NCBI RefSeq assembly: GCF_004324755.1
Contig: NZ_SDMQ01000021.1
Coordinates: 1-34,668 of the forward strand
DNA length: 34,668 nucleotides
Source of the DNA: Propioniciclava sinopodophylli
GTDB taxonomy: Bacteria; Actinomycetota; Actinomycetes; Propionibacteriales; Propionibacteriaceae
Reading direction: 5' to 3'
The notes beneath the pieces were generated by a model, which saw nothing but the letters and a program-made list of their open reading frames with translations, was not told the origin of the DNA and ran no database searches. Position numbers and translations under genes: made by a program. Below are positions 26,210 through 34,662 of this stretch, in pieces. Within the stretch, counting starts at the first letter, position 1. Every line of letters starts with the position of its first letter.

Positions 26210-26229
26210 CTGGAAGGCGATTTTTCCAG
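26210..26229 (+). other. Small hairpin after tRNA-Gln
   Basis: CTGGAA and TTCCAG form a short stem with a T-rich loop directly after the tRNA. It may be a processing or weak termination signal. TAATGT at 26246-26251 could start the tRNA-Glu transcript. Confidence 0.35.
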
Positions 26230-26281
26230 TGGGTCCACCCTCTGGTAATGTCTTCCGAGGCGCTGAAAGGCGCCACGTGCT

Positions 26282-26354
26282 GGCCCCGTTGTGTAGCGGC
26301 CTAGCACGCCGCCCTCTCAAGGCGGTAGCGCGGGTTCGAATCCCGTCGGGGCTA
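26282..26354 (+). tRNA. tRNA-Glu (anticodon CTC)
   Basis: The 73-base cloverleaf has acceptor GGCCCCG/CGGGGCT (one G-U end pair), anticodon stem CCGCC/GGCGG with loop CTCTCAA, T loop TTCGAAT and discriminator A. CCA is not encoded. A strong terminator follows 3 bases later. Confidence 0.95.
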
Positions 26355-26356
26355 CG

Positions 26357-26393
26357 AAGACCCCCTCCGGCACCACCCGGAGGGGGTCTTTTT
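26357..26393 (+). terminator. Terminator of the tRNA unit
   Basis: AAGACCCCCTCCGG (26357-26370) pairs perfectly with CCGGAGGGGGTCTT (26377-26390), followed by a T-run to 26393. It separates the tRNA genes from the glycan operon. Confidence 0.93.
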
Positions 26394-26490
26394 GCATCCT
26401 CGACCGGCCCATCCTGGGGGGCGGGGAGGGGTCCCCGGGGTGATGCCTTGCCCCGGTCTGCAGGCCATCAACTGCCCTCTGACTCGGGGT

Positions 26491-26549
26491 GTTGTGTCAT
26501 CTCGATTCCACAACAGCGTTTTACCAGTGGGGCCATCCTCGCGTATCCT
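26491..26549 (+). promoter_or_regulatory. Candidate promoter of the glycan operon
   Basis: TTACCA (26521-26526) and TATCCT (26544-26549) have a 17-base spacer and would start transcription about 45 bases before the first gene. Just upstream is an inverted repeat, GTTGTG (26491-26496) and CACAAC (26509-26514), a possible operator. The remaining 26394-26490 shows G-runs but nothing I can name. Confidence 0.4.
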
Positions 26550-26602
26550 GACGGAGCCGTTGACGGGGGGTCGCCGGCTGTTTCAGTCGTAAGGTGGCGA
26601 GG

Positions 26603-28378
26603 ATGTTCTTCCGGATCGCGGTCCGACGCAGCGGTGTCGTCCTGTGGGACGTCGCCATGTGGGCCCTTGCCCTGGTCGCCCTGGTCCTGCTGCGTTTCGA
26701 CCTCTCCCTCTCGGCCGAGCGGTGGGCGCAGACCGTCCAGTACTTCCTGCTCGCCACGCTCTGCCAGGTGTTGATCGGCTTTGCCGTCCACCTGTATCTC
26801 GGTCGGTCGCGGCTGGGCAGTTTCGGCGAGGTGTCGCTGCTGGGCCTCGTCGTGCTCGTGTCCGCCGTGATCTCCGGTGGCGTGGGCTTCCTCGTCTCTC
26901 CCGAGTTCTCCCGATCCGTCGCGGTCACCACGCCGGCACTGGCCCTCTTGGGCATGGTCGGCGGACGCGTCCTGTTCCGTGCCTTCTACAGCGATGACCT
27001 GCGCCGGGCCAAGGGTGCGGCGACCCGTGCGCTGATTTACGGCGCCGGTGACGCCGGCTCCCAGGTGGCCAAGCTGGTCGACACCGCGGTCGAGCCGCCC
27101 TACACCATCGCAGGTTACCTCGACGACGACCCCACCAAGAAGTTCCTGCGCATCCGCGGGTACCGCATCCTGGGTCGTGGCGAGGATTTGGAGGGCGTCG
27201 CGTCCCAGACGGAGGCGGAGACGCTGATCCTGGCCGTCTCCGAGGCGTCCCCCCAGTTCCTCGCCGATCTGGACGCCCGCGCCAAGGCCCTGGGCCTCAA
27301 GCTCGTCGTCGTACCACCGGTGCGGGAGATGATCGACGGACGGGTCGAGCTGGACAAGCTGCGCCAGTTCAACGTCGCCGACCTGTTGGGACGGCGTCCG
27401 ATCAAGACCGACCTCTCGGAGATCGCCGGCTACCTCTCCGGCAAGATCGTGCTGGTCACCGGCGCCGGCGGCTCGATCGGCTCGGAGCTGGCCCGCCAGC
27501 TGAAGAAGCTCGGCCCCGCGAAGCTGCTGCTGCTCGACCGCGACGAGTCGGCGCTGCACGCGGTCCAGCTGTCGATCTACGGCCAGGGGCTGCTCGACAC
27601 CGACGACATGGTGCTGTGCGACATCCGCGACAGCGAGGCGCTGATGAAGATCTTCCGGCGCCACCGCCCCGAGGTCGTGTTCCACGCCGCCGCGCTCAAG
27701 CACCTGCCCATGCTGGAGCAGTACCCCGACGAGGGCTGGAAGACGAACGTGCTCGGGACGCTCAACGTGCTGGACGCCGCCCACCAGGTGGGCGCCGAGC
27801 GCTTCGTCAACATCTCCACCGACAAGGCGGCGGACGCCACCGCCGTGCTGGGCCAGACCAAGAGGCTGGCTGAACGCCTCACCGCGCACTATGCCGAGCT
27901 CACCGGTCGGCCGTACCTGTCGGTGCGCTTCGGCAACGTGCTCGGCTCGCGGGGTTCGGTGCTGTACGCCTTCCGTGCGCAGATCGAGCGCGGCGGTCCG
28001 CTGACCGTCACCCACCCCGACGTGACTCGCTTCTTCATGACGATCCCCGAGGCGTGCGAGCTGGTGCTCCAGGCCGGCGCGATCGGACAGCCGGGCGACG
28101 CGCTCGTGCTCGACATGGGCGAGCCGGTGAAGATCGTCGACGTCGCCAAGCGGCTGCTGGAGGAGTCCGGTCGCACCGACATCGAGATCACCTACACCGG
28201 CCTGCGGCACGGCGAGAAGCTGCACGAGGTGCTGTTCAGCCAGGGCGAGGACCACATCGAGACCCAGCACCCGCTGATCTCCTGCGTGCCGGTGCCGCCG
28301 ATCACCCCTCGTGACGTCATCGCGGCCGACTCATGGGACGAGCTCGTGGCCGACTACGACCCGAGGCGTGCGCTTTGA
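26603..28378 (+). CDS. Membrane-bound UDP-sugar 4,6-dehydratase (PglF/WbpM/CapD-like)
   Basis: This large protein (591 residues) has four N-terminal membrane helices (within about 10-125) and a first nucleotide-binding region (YGAGDAGSQVAKLVD). The SDR dehydratase domain begins at VTGAGGSIGSELARQLKKLG and continues with HAAALKHLPMLE, ISTDKAADATAVLGQTKR and SVRFGNVLGSRGSV. In the active-site segment the usual Tyr position is Leu; long membrane-bound members commonly have Met there. The family converts UDP-GlcNAc to the 4-keto-6-deoxy sugar. ATG 26603 has AAGG 8 bases upstream; GTG 26594 would add three residues. The stop overlaps the aminotransferase start. Confidence 0.9.
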   Translation: MFFRIAVRRSGVVLWDVAMWALALVALVLLRFDLSLSAERWAQTVQYFLLATLCQVLIGFAVHLYLGRSRLGSFGEVSLLGLVVLVSAVISGGVGFLVSPEFSRSVAVTTPALALLGMVGGRVLFRAFYSDDLRRAKGAATRALIYGAGDAGSQVAKLVDTAVEPPYTIAGYLDDDPTKKFLRIRGYRILGRGEDLEGVASQTEAETLILAVSEASPQFLADLDARAKALGLKLVVVPPVREMIDGRVELDKLRQFNVADLLGRRPIKTDLSEIAGYLSGKIVLVTGAGGSIGSELARQLKKLGPAKLLLLDRDESALHAVQLSIYGQGLLDTDDMVLCDIRDSEALMKIFRRHRPEVVFHAAALKHLPMLEQYPDEGWKTNVLGTLNVLDAAHQVGAERFVNISTDKAADATAVLGQTKRLAERLTAHYAELTGRPYLSVRFGNVLGSRGSVLYAFRAQIERGGPLTVTHPDVTRFFMTIPEACELVLQAGAIGQPGDALVLDMGEPVKIVDVAKRLLEESGRTDIEITYTGLRHGEKLHEVLFSQGEDHIETQHPLISCVPVPPITPRDVIAADSWDELVADYDPRRAL

Positions 28379-29511
28379 GCGACGCGAGAATCCACCTGTC
28401 GTCACCCGACGTCGGGCCCGAAGAGGAGGCCGCCCTCGTCCGCGCCATCCGCGGTGGCTGGGTTGCGCCTCTCGGCCCCGAGGTGGACGCCTTCGAGGCC
28501 GAACTCGCCGCCGTGTGCGGGCGTGCCCACGCGGTGGCGCTGGCGTCCGGCTCGGCCGCGCTGCACCTGGGGTTGCTGGTGCTCGGGGTTCAGCCCGGCG
28601 ATGTCGTGGTCACCGCGACCATGACCTTCGCGGCGACCGCCAACACCATCACCTACACCGGCGCCGAGCCCGTGTTCGTCGACTGCGACGAGACCGGGAA
28701 CATCGACCCGGACCTGCTCGCCGAAGCGCTGGACACGTTGGTCGCCGAGGGGCGCCGCGTGGCGGCGATCGTCCCGGTGGACCTGCTGGGCAAGGCGGCC
28801 GACCACACGCGCATCGCGGCCGTTGCGGCGGCGCACGGCGTCCCGGTGCTGGCGGACGCCGCAGAGTCGCTCGGGGCCGCGCACGCCGGCCGCCCGGCGC
28901 CCTCGTACGGTGTCGCGGCGGCGGTGTCGTTCAACGGCAACAAGATCATGACCACCTCCGGCGGGGGAGCGCTCCTCACTGACGACAAGGCGTTCGCCGA
29001 CCGGGTGCGGTACCTCGCGACGCAGGCCCGCCAACCGGTGGTGCACTACGAGCACACCGACATCGGCTACAACTACCGCCTCTCGAACCTCCTCGCCGCG
29101 CTGGGCCGGGCCCAGCTCGCCCGGCTGGAGGCGATGATCGCCCGCCGCCGTGCGCTGCGCGCGCACTACCGGGAGCTGTTCGCCGGGGTCCCGGGCGTGT
29201 CGATTCTCGGGGAGCCGTCGGAGGAGGACAACTGCTGGCTCACCTCCGTCCTGGTGGACGCCGACGCGGCGGGCTTCAGCGCCGAGGAGGTCCGGCTGGC
29301 GCTGTTGGAGGCCGACATCGAGGCGCGCCCGCTGTGGAAGCCCATGCACCTGCAGCCCGTGTTCGCCGGCGCGCGCGCGTTCGTGAACGGCACCAGCCAG
29401 CGCCTCTTCGAGACCGGCCTGTCCCTGCCGAGCGGCTCGGTGCTGACCGACGTCGAGGTCGCCCGCGTGGACGCCGCCCTGGCACCCTTCGTGGGCGGAC
29501 GCCGTGGCTGA
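28375..29511 (+). CDS. DegT/DnrJ/EryC1-family sugar aminotransferase (PglE-like)
   Basis: The 378-residue PLP enzyme shows the family plan: ALASGSAALHLGLLVLG, TATMTFAATANTITYTGAEPVFVD, Asp161 in LADAAESLGA, and the PLP lysine Lys190 in VSFNGNKIMTTSGGG, with C-terminal HYEHTDIGYNYRLSN. Such enzymes aminate 4-keto-6-deoxy UDP-sugars, as PglE does after PglF. The start is TTG 28375 in a TTGA overlap with the dehydratase stop, with GAGG upstream. Longer starts in the same frame exist (28333) but are antisense-like and lack a ribosome site. A rare TTG start is an inference. Confidence 0.9.
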   Translation: MSDARIHLSSPDVGPEEEAALVRAIRGGWVAPLGPEVDAFEAELAAVCGRAHAVALASGSAALHLGLLVLGVQPGDVVVTATMTFAATANTITYTGAEPVFVDCDETGNIDPDLLAEALDTLVAEGRRVAAIVPVDLLGKAADHTRIAAVAAAHGVPVLADAAESLGAAHAGRPAPSYGVAAAVSFNGNKIMTTSGGGALLTDDKAFADRVRYLATQARQPVVHYEHTDIGYNYRLSNLLAALGRAQLARLEAMIARRRALRAHYRELFAGVPGVSILGEPSEEDNCWLTSVLVDADAAGFSAEEVRLALLEADIEARPLWKPMHLQPVFAGARAFVNGTSQRLFETGLSLPSGSVLTDVEVARVDAALAPFVGGRRG

Positions 29512-30154
29512 CAGGACGCGGTACGACGCCACCAAGCGCGCGCTGGACGCCTCCGTGGCCGCGGTCGGGCTGGTGGCCACCGCCCCCCTCCAGGCCGTCG
29601 TGGCGCTGGCCGTGCTGGCCAAGCATGGCCGTCCGGTGCTGTTCCGTCAGCCGCGCCCGGGCAAGGACGGGCGGGTGTTCGAGCTGGTGAAGTTCCGGAC
29701 GATGCTGCTGCCCGACGCCCAGCGCGTGTCGGATGCCGACCGGCTCACGCCGCTGGGTCGGTTCCTGCGGTCGACCAGCCTGGACGAGCTGCCGACCCTG
29801 TGGAACGTCCTCAAGGGCGAGATGAGCCTGGTCGGGCCGCGGCCGCTGCTCGTGCAGTACCTGGACCGGTACACCCCCGAGCAGGCGCGCCGGCACGAGG
29901 TGCGCCCGGGCGTCACCGGGCTGGCGCAGGTCCGCGGCCGCAACGGCCTCGACTGGGACGAGAAGCTCGCCCTCGACGTGGAGTACGTCGACCACCGGTC
30001 CTTGGCGCTCGACCTGCGGATCCTCTGGGAGACGGTTGCCGTCGTCCTGCTGCGGCGGGGGATCAGCGCCGAAGGTCACGCGACGATGGCCGAGTTCCAG
30101 GGCCAGGCGATGGCTGAGCCTGTCGAAGCCGAGTCTGTCGAGACTCGCTCATGA
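29504..30154 (+). CDS. Monotopic phosphoglycosyltransferase (PglC/WcaJ-like sugar transferase)
   Basis: The 216-residue enzyme has an N-terminal reentrant hydrophobic helix (residues 15-38) and FELVKFRTM. The Asp-Glu dyad is in TSLDELPTLWNVLKGEMSLVGPRP, and VRPGVTGLAQVRGRN follows. Such enzymes move a sugar phosphate from UDP-sugar to undecaprenyl phosphate, starting glycan assembly. Length fits the small PglC class. The 8-base overlap with the aminotransferase and 4-base overlap with the acetyltransferase show tight coupling. The C-terminus is odd: the last 15 residues ([15 protein letters not shown]) are encoded by the dispersed repeat and an adjacent hairpin (30114-30146). Confidence 0.92.
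   Translation: MADRTRYDATKRALDASVAAVGLVATAPLQAVVALAVLAKHGRPVLFRQPRPGKDGRVFELVKFRTMLLPDAQRVSDADRLTPLGRFLRSTSLDELPTLWNVLKGEMSLVGPRPLLVQYLDRYTPEQARRHEVRPGVTGLAQVRGRNGLDWDEKLALDVEYVDHRSLALDLRILWETVAVVLLRRGISAEGHATMAEFQGQAMAEPVEAESVETRS
30114..30146. repeat. Dispersed repeat arm and hairpin inside the sugar transferase gene end
   Basis: CTGAGCCTGTCGAAG (30114-30128) differs at one base from the arm at 24214-24228. It is followed by GAGTCT-GTCG-AGACTC (30131-30146), a perfect 6-bp hairpin. Both are within the coding frame and supply the extra C-terminal residues. Confidence 0.7.
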
Positions 30155-30795
30155 CAACTCACGTCGTCGTCATCGGCGCTTCCGGCTTCGGACGCGAGTG
30201 CCTCGACGTGCTGGACGCCATGGTCGCCGCCGGCGCCGACCTGCGCGTGCTGGGCGTGGTCGACGACGCCATCGCGGAGGTTAATGTAGAGCGGCTGGCG
30301 GCCCGGGGGGTGCCGTTCCTCGGAACGCGCGCCGCGTGGCTCGCCACGGACCCCGGCCCGGTCGCCTACGTGCTGGGGATCGGCAGTCCCGGGGTCCGGC
30401 GTCGCCTGGTCGCCGAGCTGGACGCCGTGGGCCTCCGCCCGTTCACCGCGATCCACCCGTCGGCGACGTTCGGGGCCAAGGTGGTGCTGGACGAGGGAGT
30501 CGTGGTGTGCGCCGGGGCTGCCGTCTCGAACAACGTGCGGCTCGGCCGCCACGTACACGTGAACCCCAACGCGACGATCGGCCACGATGCCGACCTGCGG
30601 GACTTCGTCTCGATCAACCCGGCCGCGGTGATCTCGGGCGAGGTGGTCGTGGGTTCCGCTACCTTGGTGGGCGCTGCCGCGACGGTGCTGCAGGGCCTGA
30701 CGGTGGGGGAGCGGACGGTCATCGGCGCGGGCGCGGTGGTCACGAAGTCGGTACCGTCAGACGTGGTCGTGGTCGGCGTACCGGGTCGTTGGTAA
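30151..30795 (+). CDS. NeuD/PglD-family sugar O- or N-acetyltransferase
   Basis: The 214-residue protein has an N-terminal Rossmann-like domain ([20 protein letters not shown]) and a left-handed beta helix of hexapeptide repeats from about residue 100. The likely catalytic His is in [12 protein letters not shown], and the end has the usual GVPGRW motif. PglD of this family acetylates the 4-amino group of the UDP-sugar made by PglE, completing UDP-diNAcBac. Sialic-acid NeuD is the alternative, but neuB/neuC are absent here and the order dehydratase-aminotransferase-transferase-acetyltransferase fits the bacillosamine path. The start overlaps the previous stop (ATGA). Confidence 0.88.
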   Translation: MTTHVVVIGASGFGRECLDVLDAMVAAGADLRVLGVVDDAIAEVNVERLAARGVPFLGTRAAWLATDPGPVAYVLGIGSPGVRRRLVAELDAVGLRPFTAIHPSATFGAKVVLDEGVVVCAGAAVSNNVRLGRHVHVNPNATIGHDADLRDFVSINPAAVISGEVVVGSATLVGAAATVLQGLTVGERTVIGAGAVVTKSVPSDVVVVGVPGRW

Positions 30796-30812
30796 CACGA
30801 ATGAGGAGAACG

Positions 30813-32090
30813 ATGCAGCAGGTGGAGGACGTCCAGATCGCGGTGGTCGGGCTCGGGTACGTGGGGCTCCCGCTCGCGGTGGAGTTCGCCAAGCAGCTGC
30901 CGGTGGTGGGGTTCGACATCAAGGAGTCGCGCGTCGCTGAGTTGCAGGGCGGCCATGATCGGACGCTGGAGGTGTCGGACACCGAACTTGCCGAGGCCGG
31001 GCACCTCACCTTCACCGCCGACCCCGCGGACATCGCGGACTGCACGGTCTTCGTCGTGACAACCCCGACCCCGGTCAACGAGCACAAGCAGCCGGACCTC
31101 TCCCCGGTGTTGTCCGCGACGGAGACGATCGCGAAGGTGCTCAAGCCAGGAGACGTAGTGGTCTACGAGTCGACCGTCTACCCTGGCGCCACCGAGGAGG
31201 AGTGCGTGCCGGTGCTGGAGCGCGTGTCGGGCCTGCGCTTCAACGAGGACTTCCACGTCGGCTACAGCCCCGAGCGGATCAACCCGGGCGACAAGGAGCA
31301 CCGGGTCAGCTCGATCGTGAAGGTCACCTCGGGCTCGACGCCCGAGGCGGCTGAGTTCGTGGACGCCCTCTACCGCCGGATCATCACTGCTGGCACCCAT
31401 CTGGCCCCGTCGATCAGGGTTGCCGAGGCGGCGAAGGTGATCGAAAACACGCAGCGGGATGTGAACATCGCGCTGATCAACGAGTTGGCGATCCTGTTCA
31501 ACCGGTTGGGGATCGACACCGAGGACGTGCTGAAGGCCGCCGGCACGAAGTGGAACTTCCTGCCCTTCCGGCCCGGCCTGGTGGGCGGCCACTGCATCGG
31601 CGTGGACCCTTACTACCTGACCCACAAAGCCCAGGCGGTGGGCTACCACCCCGAGATCATCCTGGCCGGACGCCGCCTCAACGACTCCATGGGCGCCTAC
31701 GTGGCCTCGCAGTTGGTGAAGCGGATGACCAAGGAGGGCATCCCGGTGAAGGGAGCCCGGGTGCTGGTGATGGGGCTGACCTTCAAGGAGAACACCCCCG
31801 ACCTGCGCAACACGCGCGTCGTCGACATCATCGCCGAACTCGAGGACTACGGCATCGCGGTCGACGTCCACGACCCCTGGGCCGACCCGGACGAGGCACG
31901 TCAGCACTACGGCATCGACCTGGTCGCAGACCCGGACGCCGGCGCCTACGACGCCATTGTCTTGGCAGTGAGGCACCGGGAATATCCGCAGATGGGTGCC
32001 GAGGACATCCGAGCGCTCGCATCCGGTTCGGGTGTGGTTTACGACTTGAAGAACGTGTTGGAGAAATCCGATTCAGACCTGCGGCTGTAG
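30813..32090 (+). CDS. UDP-N-acetylhexosamine 6-dehydrogenase (TviB/WbpO/WbpA-like)
   Basis: The 425-residue UDP-glucose/GDP-mannose dehydrogenase-family enzyme has [20 protein letters not shown] at the N-terminus. The catalytic Lys208 is in [16 protein letters not shown] and the nucleophile Cys261 in [33 protein letters not shown] begins the third domain. Members oxidise UDP-GlcNAc or UDP-GalNAc to uronic acids used in capsule or O-antigen. Two starts are possible, ATG 30801 or ATG 30813; the latter is chosen because GGAG lies just upstream. It is the last clear gene of the operon and the last with host-like composition. The sugar nucleotide cannot be set by eye. Confidence 0.9.
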   Translation: MQQVEDVQIAVVGLGYVGLPLAVEFAKQLPVVGFDIKESRVAELQGGHDRTLEVSDTELAEAGHLTFTADPADIADCTVFVVTTPTPVNEHKQPDLSPVLSATETIAKVLKPGDVVVYESTVYPGATEEECVPVLERVSGLRFNEDFHVGYSPERINPGDKEHRVSSIVKVTSGSTPEAAEFVDALYRRIITAGTHLAPSIRVAEAAKVIENTQRDVNIALINELAILFNRLGIDTEDVLKAAGTKWNFLPFRPGLVGGHCIGVDPYYLTHKAQAVGYHPEIILAGRRLNDSMGAYVASQLVKRMTKEGIPVKGARVLVMGLTFKENTPDLRNTRVVDIIAELEDYGIAVDVHDPWADPDEARQHYGIDLVADPDAGAYDAIVLAVRHREYPQMGAEDIRALASGSGVVYDLKNVLEKSDSDLRL

Positions 32091-32197
32091 CGCGAACCAA
32101 GACGGCCCAGATGGCCCTTGGCCTGTTCGGGCTGCAGCCGAATTGCACGCCACCGCGGTCGTGGCCGTGGACGCTTGGCCCCAAGGACGACAGGCTC

Positions 32198-32220
32198 CCG
32201 AGTCGAGTGGCCCGACTCGG
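32198..32220. terminator. Hairpin between the dehydrogenase and a convergent glycosyltransferase
   Basis: CCGAGTCG pairs perfectly with CGACTCGG around AGTGGCC. It has no T-run. Position between convergent genes favours a terminator. The rest of 32091-32313 shows no feature I can name. Confidence 0.5.
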
Positions 32221-32313
32221 CCTTGAACGGTCGACGAATCGTCGTGTCTGCCTCGGTAGAGCCTCTACTCCACGCGCTTGTCCAGCGATGGCTCCAAGTT
32301 TCGGAAGAAGCCC

Positions 32314-33219
32314 TCAGGAACTTAGGAACTCGTCCACCGCGCTCTCCCAGGATTCCAAGCGCTGCCGCAGGATGACCTCCCGCTCCGCGGGGTCGGCGGC
32401 GTCGTAACCGGTCATCCCTCGGTGATGGTAGGCAATGTCCCCGATCTCCTCCCCCCATCCGTTAGAGTGAGTCCTGACTGGCAGCAAGCGGACCCGACGG
32501 GAGCCCAATTCCCGCGAGATCAACTCCCCAGTGTCGAAGCAATTGACACCAAAGACCGGTTCGGTGGCCCTATCCTTGTAGGGCTCGAAATTGTGGAAGC
32601 TCAGGTTCAGGCTGAGGATGGTCGACCTACGATGCATCGAGAGTGCGGGATGGAGGCGGTCGCGCCGTCCCCAAGCTCCCACGGCCGACAGGTTGCCCCC
32701 CTGAAGTAGAGACTCCAATTGCGACAACCAATCTCCATTGATGGGGAAGGCGTCTGCGTCAAGCGTGACGACGAGCTCCGTCCGGGCCATCGCGATGCCG
32801 AGGTCAAGTGCCCGGCCATGCCCGATGTTGACGGGCAACCGCACCAGTTTGATCTTGAACGGCAGGCGCTTCAACCATTCCCAAGTACCGTCGGTCGAGG
32901 CATTGTCCAGGACAAGAATCTGAGTGCTGGGAGGGCTGTTCTTCCGAACGGCCGGAATTACGTGACGAAGCAGATTGCCCGTATTGTAATTGACTAGAAC
33001 AACCGTCACCCCTGGCTGGCTGGGGTTGCGTTTGGCGAAGAACTCCCTGATCAGCCGGACCGGGATGTTGATTGGCTGGCCGAAGAGTAGGTCGTCGAGT
33101 GCACTGGACCGGTAGAGTGGTGAGCGTCGCCGCTGGGGAGCGAATATCAGTCGCAGCCAAGAACCTGCACGGATCGTCGCATGGAACATGCTCCTTCTAA
33201 TCGCGGTGTGGATGGGCAT
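32314..33219 (-). CDS. Family 2 glycosyltransferase
   Basis: The 301-residue protein has a GT-A domain from about residue 70: VTVVLVNYNTGNLLRHVIPA, ILVLDNASTDGTWEWL, VRLPVNIGHGRALDLGIA and the DxD-type LDADAFPI, with a C-terminal region containing GWGEEIGDIAYHHRG. It probably adds a sugar to a lipid-linked or cell-surface glycan. The start is uncertain: ATG 33219 has a poor ribosome site, while ATG 33189 follows AGAAGGAGC, which looks like a Shine-Dalgarno but is only one base away. Codon use is less GC-rich than in 1-32,090, suggesting transfer. It is divergent from the next glycosyltransferase. Confidence 0.85.
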   Translation of the reverse strand: MPIHTAIRRSMFHATIRAGSWLRLIFAPQRRRSPLYRSSALDDLLFGQPINIPVRLIREFFAKRNPSQPGVTVVLVNYNTGNLLRHVIPAVRKNSPPSTQILVLDNASTDGTWEWLKRLPFKIKLVRLPVNIGHGRALDLGIAMARTELVVTLDADAFPINGDWLSQLESLLQGGNLSAVGAWGRRDRLHPALSMHRRSTILSLNLSFHNFEPYKDRATEPVFGVNCFDTGELISRELGSRRVRLLPVRTHSNGWGEEIGDIAYHHRGMTGYDAADPAEREVILRQRLESWESAVDEFLSS

Positions 33220-33400
33220 GGGCCCATCATATGGGGTCTGGGCTCTTGTCCGGACTGCCTTCTCAAGTGCGTCCAGTCTTCAAGCGCCGCCGAAAGCAGT
33301 CGCAACATCACGGGCCCGTCCTGCTTCAAGCACCCCCCCGCTGGCTGGCTGCGTGGTGTCCGAAGTCGAGGGTGCGTCGGGAGACGGGCTCAGAATGGCC

Positions 33401-33406
33401 TAGTAT
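33401..33406 (+). promoter_or_regulatory. -10 box of the second glycosyltransferase
   Basis: TAGTAT lies about 36 bases before the ATG at 33443, giving a short leader. A clear -35 is not seen. The 33220-33400 gap also holds a 10-bp palindrome, ATGGGCCCAT (33218-33227), at the start of the divergent gene. Confidence 0.4.
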
Positions 33407-33442
33407 TGGCTTCGTCGGATCCAGAACAGTGGGGTGTCTCGC

Positions 33443-34297
33443 ATGCACGGTGTCTCCATCATTGTCACGAGTTTCAACCGGGGGGCTTTCGTTGAGGAGG
33501 CCGTAGACTCTGCGCTCGCTCAAACCTATGGGGACACTGAGGTGATCATCGTCGATGATGGGTCCACCGATCCCGAGACCCACCGTGTACTAAAGCGGTT
33601 GGCGGCCCGTGGACTCAACGTGATCGTGCAACCGAACGCTGGGGTTTCTGCGGCGCGGAACACTGGGATACGGGCATCGAGGGGGGAATGGATTCTGTGC
33701 CTGGACGATGACGACATAATTGCCACCACCTATGCTGAAAAGGCGGTTTCTAGATTCCAGAGTGATGCCGAAGTCCGCGTAGTGTACTCGGGTGGAAGAT
33801 TCTTCGGCGGGAACTCAAGGCAGTGGAAGCTGGATCCGTACTCCCCGGGTCGTATTGCGTTGGGTAACTGCCTGCCATCCGCCAGCTTCTTCAAGCGTTC
33901 AGATTGGGGGGCCGTGGGCGGGTTTGACGAGGGGCTGCCCACATTTGAGGATTGGGACTTTTGGCTTCGTTTGTCGAGTTTGGGTGGAAAGTTTGCGAAG
34001 TTGGAGGAGGAGTTGTTCTTCTATAGAATTGGTCACGATTCTATTACTAATTCACATATCGCTTCGGCGGAGGGCGAGATGGTTGCCGCTGAATGTCGCA
34101 AGAGAATTGAACGAAAGAATCGTGAGTTCCTTCTTTCCCAGTTCGACTATGTGTATGAAGCTTGCCAAAGGCTTGACCGTGAAGTGAAGGAATGGCGTTG
34201 GACCTACGGAACAATCGACGTTCGTTGGGGGGCGTCGATCCGTCGGATCCTCCCCGTCGCGAAGAGGGTGCGGAAGGCACTTCTTCGACGGACGTAG
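33443..34297 (+). CDS. Family 2 glycosyltransferase
   Basis: The 284-residue protein begins with a GT-A domain: VSIIVTSFNRGAFVEEAVDS, EVIIVDDGSTDPETHRV, NAGVSAARNTGIRASRG and the metal-binding LDDDDII. GGFDEGLPTFEDWDFWLRL follows, typical of GT2 enzymes working on surface polysaccharides. A C-terminal basic, helical part (about 215-284) has KRVRKALLRRT. ATG 33443 is preferred over GTG 33434 because GGGG lies about 8 bases before it. The gene is much richer in A/T than the operon at 26-32 kb, with codons such as AGA, ATA and TTA-type uncommon elsewhere in the window, so it was probably acquired. Confidence 0.9.
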   Translation: MHGVSIIVTSFNRGAFVEEAVDSALAQTYGDTEVIIVDDGSTDPETHRVLKRLAARGLNVIVQPNAGVSAARNTGIRASRGEWILCLDDDDIIATTYAEKAVSRFQSDAEVRVVYSGGRFFGGNSRQWKLDPYSPGRIALGNCLPSASFFKRSDWGAVGGFDEGLPTFEDWDFWLRLSSLGGKFAKLEEELFFYRIGHDSITNSHIASAEGEMVAAECRKRIERKNREFLLSQFDYVYEACQRLDREVKEWRWTYGTIDVRWGASIRRILPVAKRVRKALLRRT

Positions 34298-34340
34298 GAG
34301 AGCCCAAGTGTCGCACGTGCGTCCGTGCAAGCCGCCCAAT

Positions 34341-34553
34341 TCACAACTCGAGGAGTATTCGCCGCACGGCCAATAAGGCACCATTCGGATCGTGCGCGGT
34401 ATTCCTCCATCCGGACGCGCTTCGCGCATGAATCCAGGGGCCGTGTCGTTCGACCATGTACGTGGACCCGCCCGCGACAAGTTCTTCCGTAGACTCTGTC
34501 GTCAGTACAACTTCCTCGTCCCAATTGGTGAAGGCCTTGCACCTGACTTGCAC
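34341..34553 (-). CDS. Possible small hypothetical protein
   Basis: A 70-codon minus frame from GTG 34553 reads VQVRCKAFTNWDEEVVLTT and later YMVERHGPWIHARSASGW. Its residue mix is more protein-like than the overlapping plus-strand frames, but I recognise no family, there is no good ribosome site, and it could be a gene remnant. The stretch 34298-34340 shows nothing I can name. Confidence 0.3.
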   Translation of the reverse strand: MQVRCKAFTNWDEEVVLTTESTEELVAGGSTYMVERHGPWIHARSASGWRNTAHDPNGALLAVRRILLEL

Positions 34554-34557
34554 ACTT

Positions 34558-34662
34558 TTAGTGACCTGCGCGGTCGAGCATGTGGGCTACGTCGTCGGGG
34601 GTCATGGGCTCGGCTTGGAGTTGTCGGCCGGCCAGAGTGATGGTGACGTGTCCCGATTTGGC
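34558..34662 (-). pseudogene. Possible C-terminal gene remnant at the right edge
   Basis: The minus frame between a TGA (34665-34663) and a TAA (34560-34558) reads GHVTITLAGRQLQAEPMTPD and ends DDVAHMLDRAGH. It has a plausible protein composition but no start of useful length, and the in-frame TGA cuts it from anything beyond the window. It may be the end of a broken gene or element; the family is not recognised. Confidence 0.25.

Noticed and set aside
26357-26594. Attachment site or integrase after the tRNA genes
   Set aside because: No integrase gene and no visible copy of the tRNA 3' end in the window; only a terminator and a promoter are seen.
26603-34297. A new defence or signalling system hidden in the glycan locus
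   Set aside because: Every clear gene matches a known sugar-nucleotide or glycosyltransferase family; no nuclease, toxin or sensor domain was seen.
34392-34640. 82-codon plus-strand frame near the right end
   Set aside because: Arg/Gly-rich composition and no ribosome site; the opposite minus frame is the more protein-like one.
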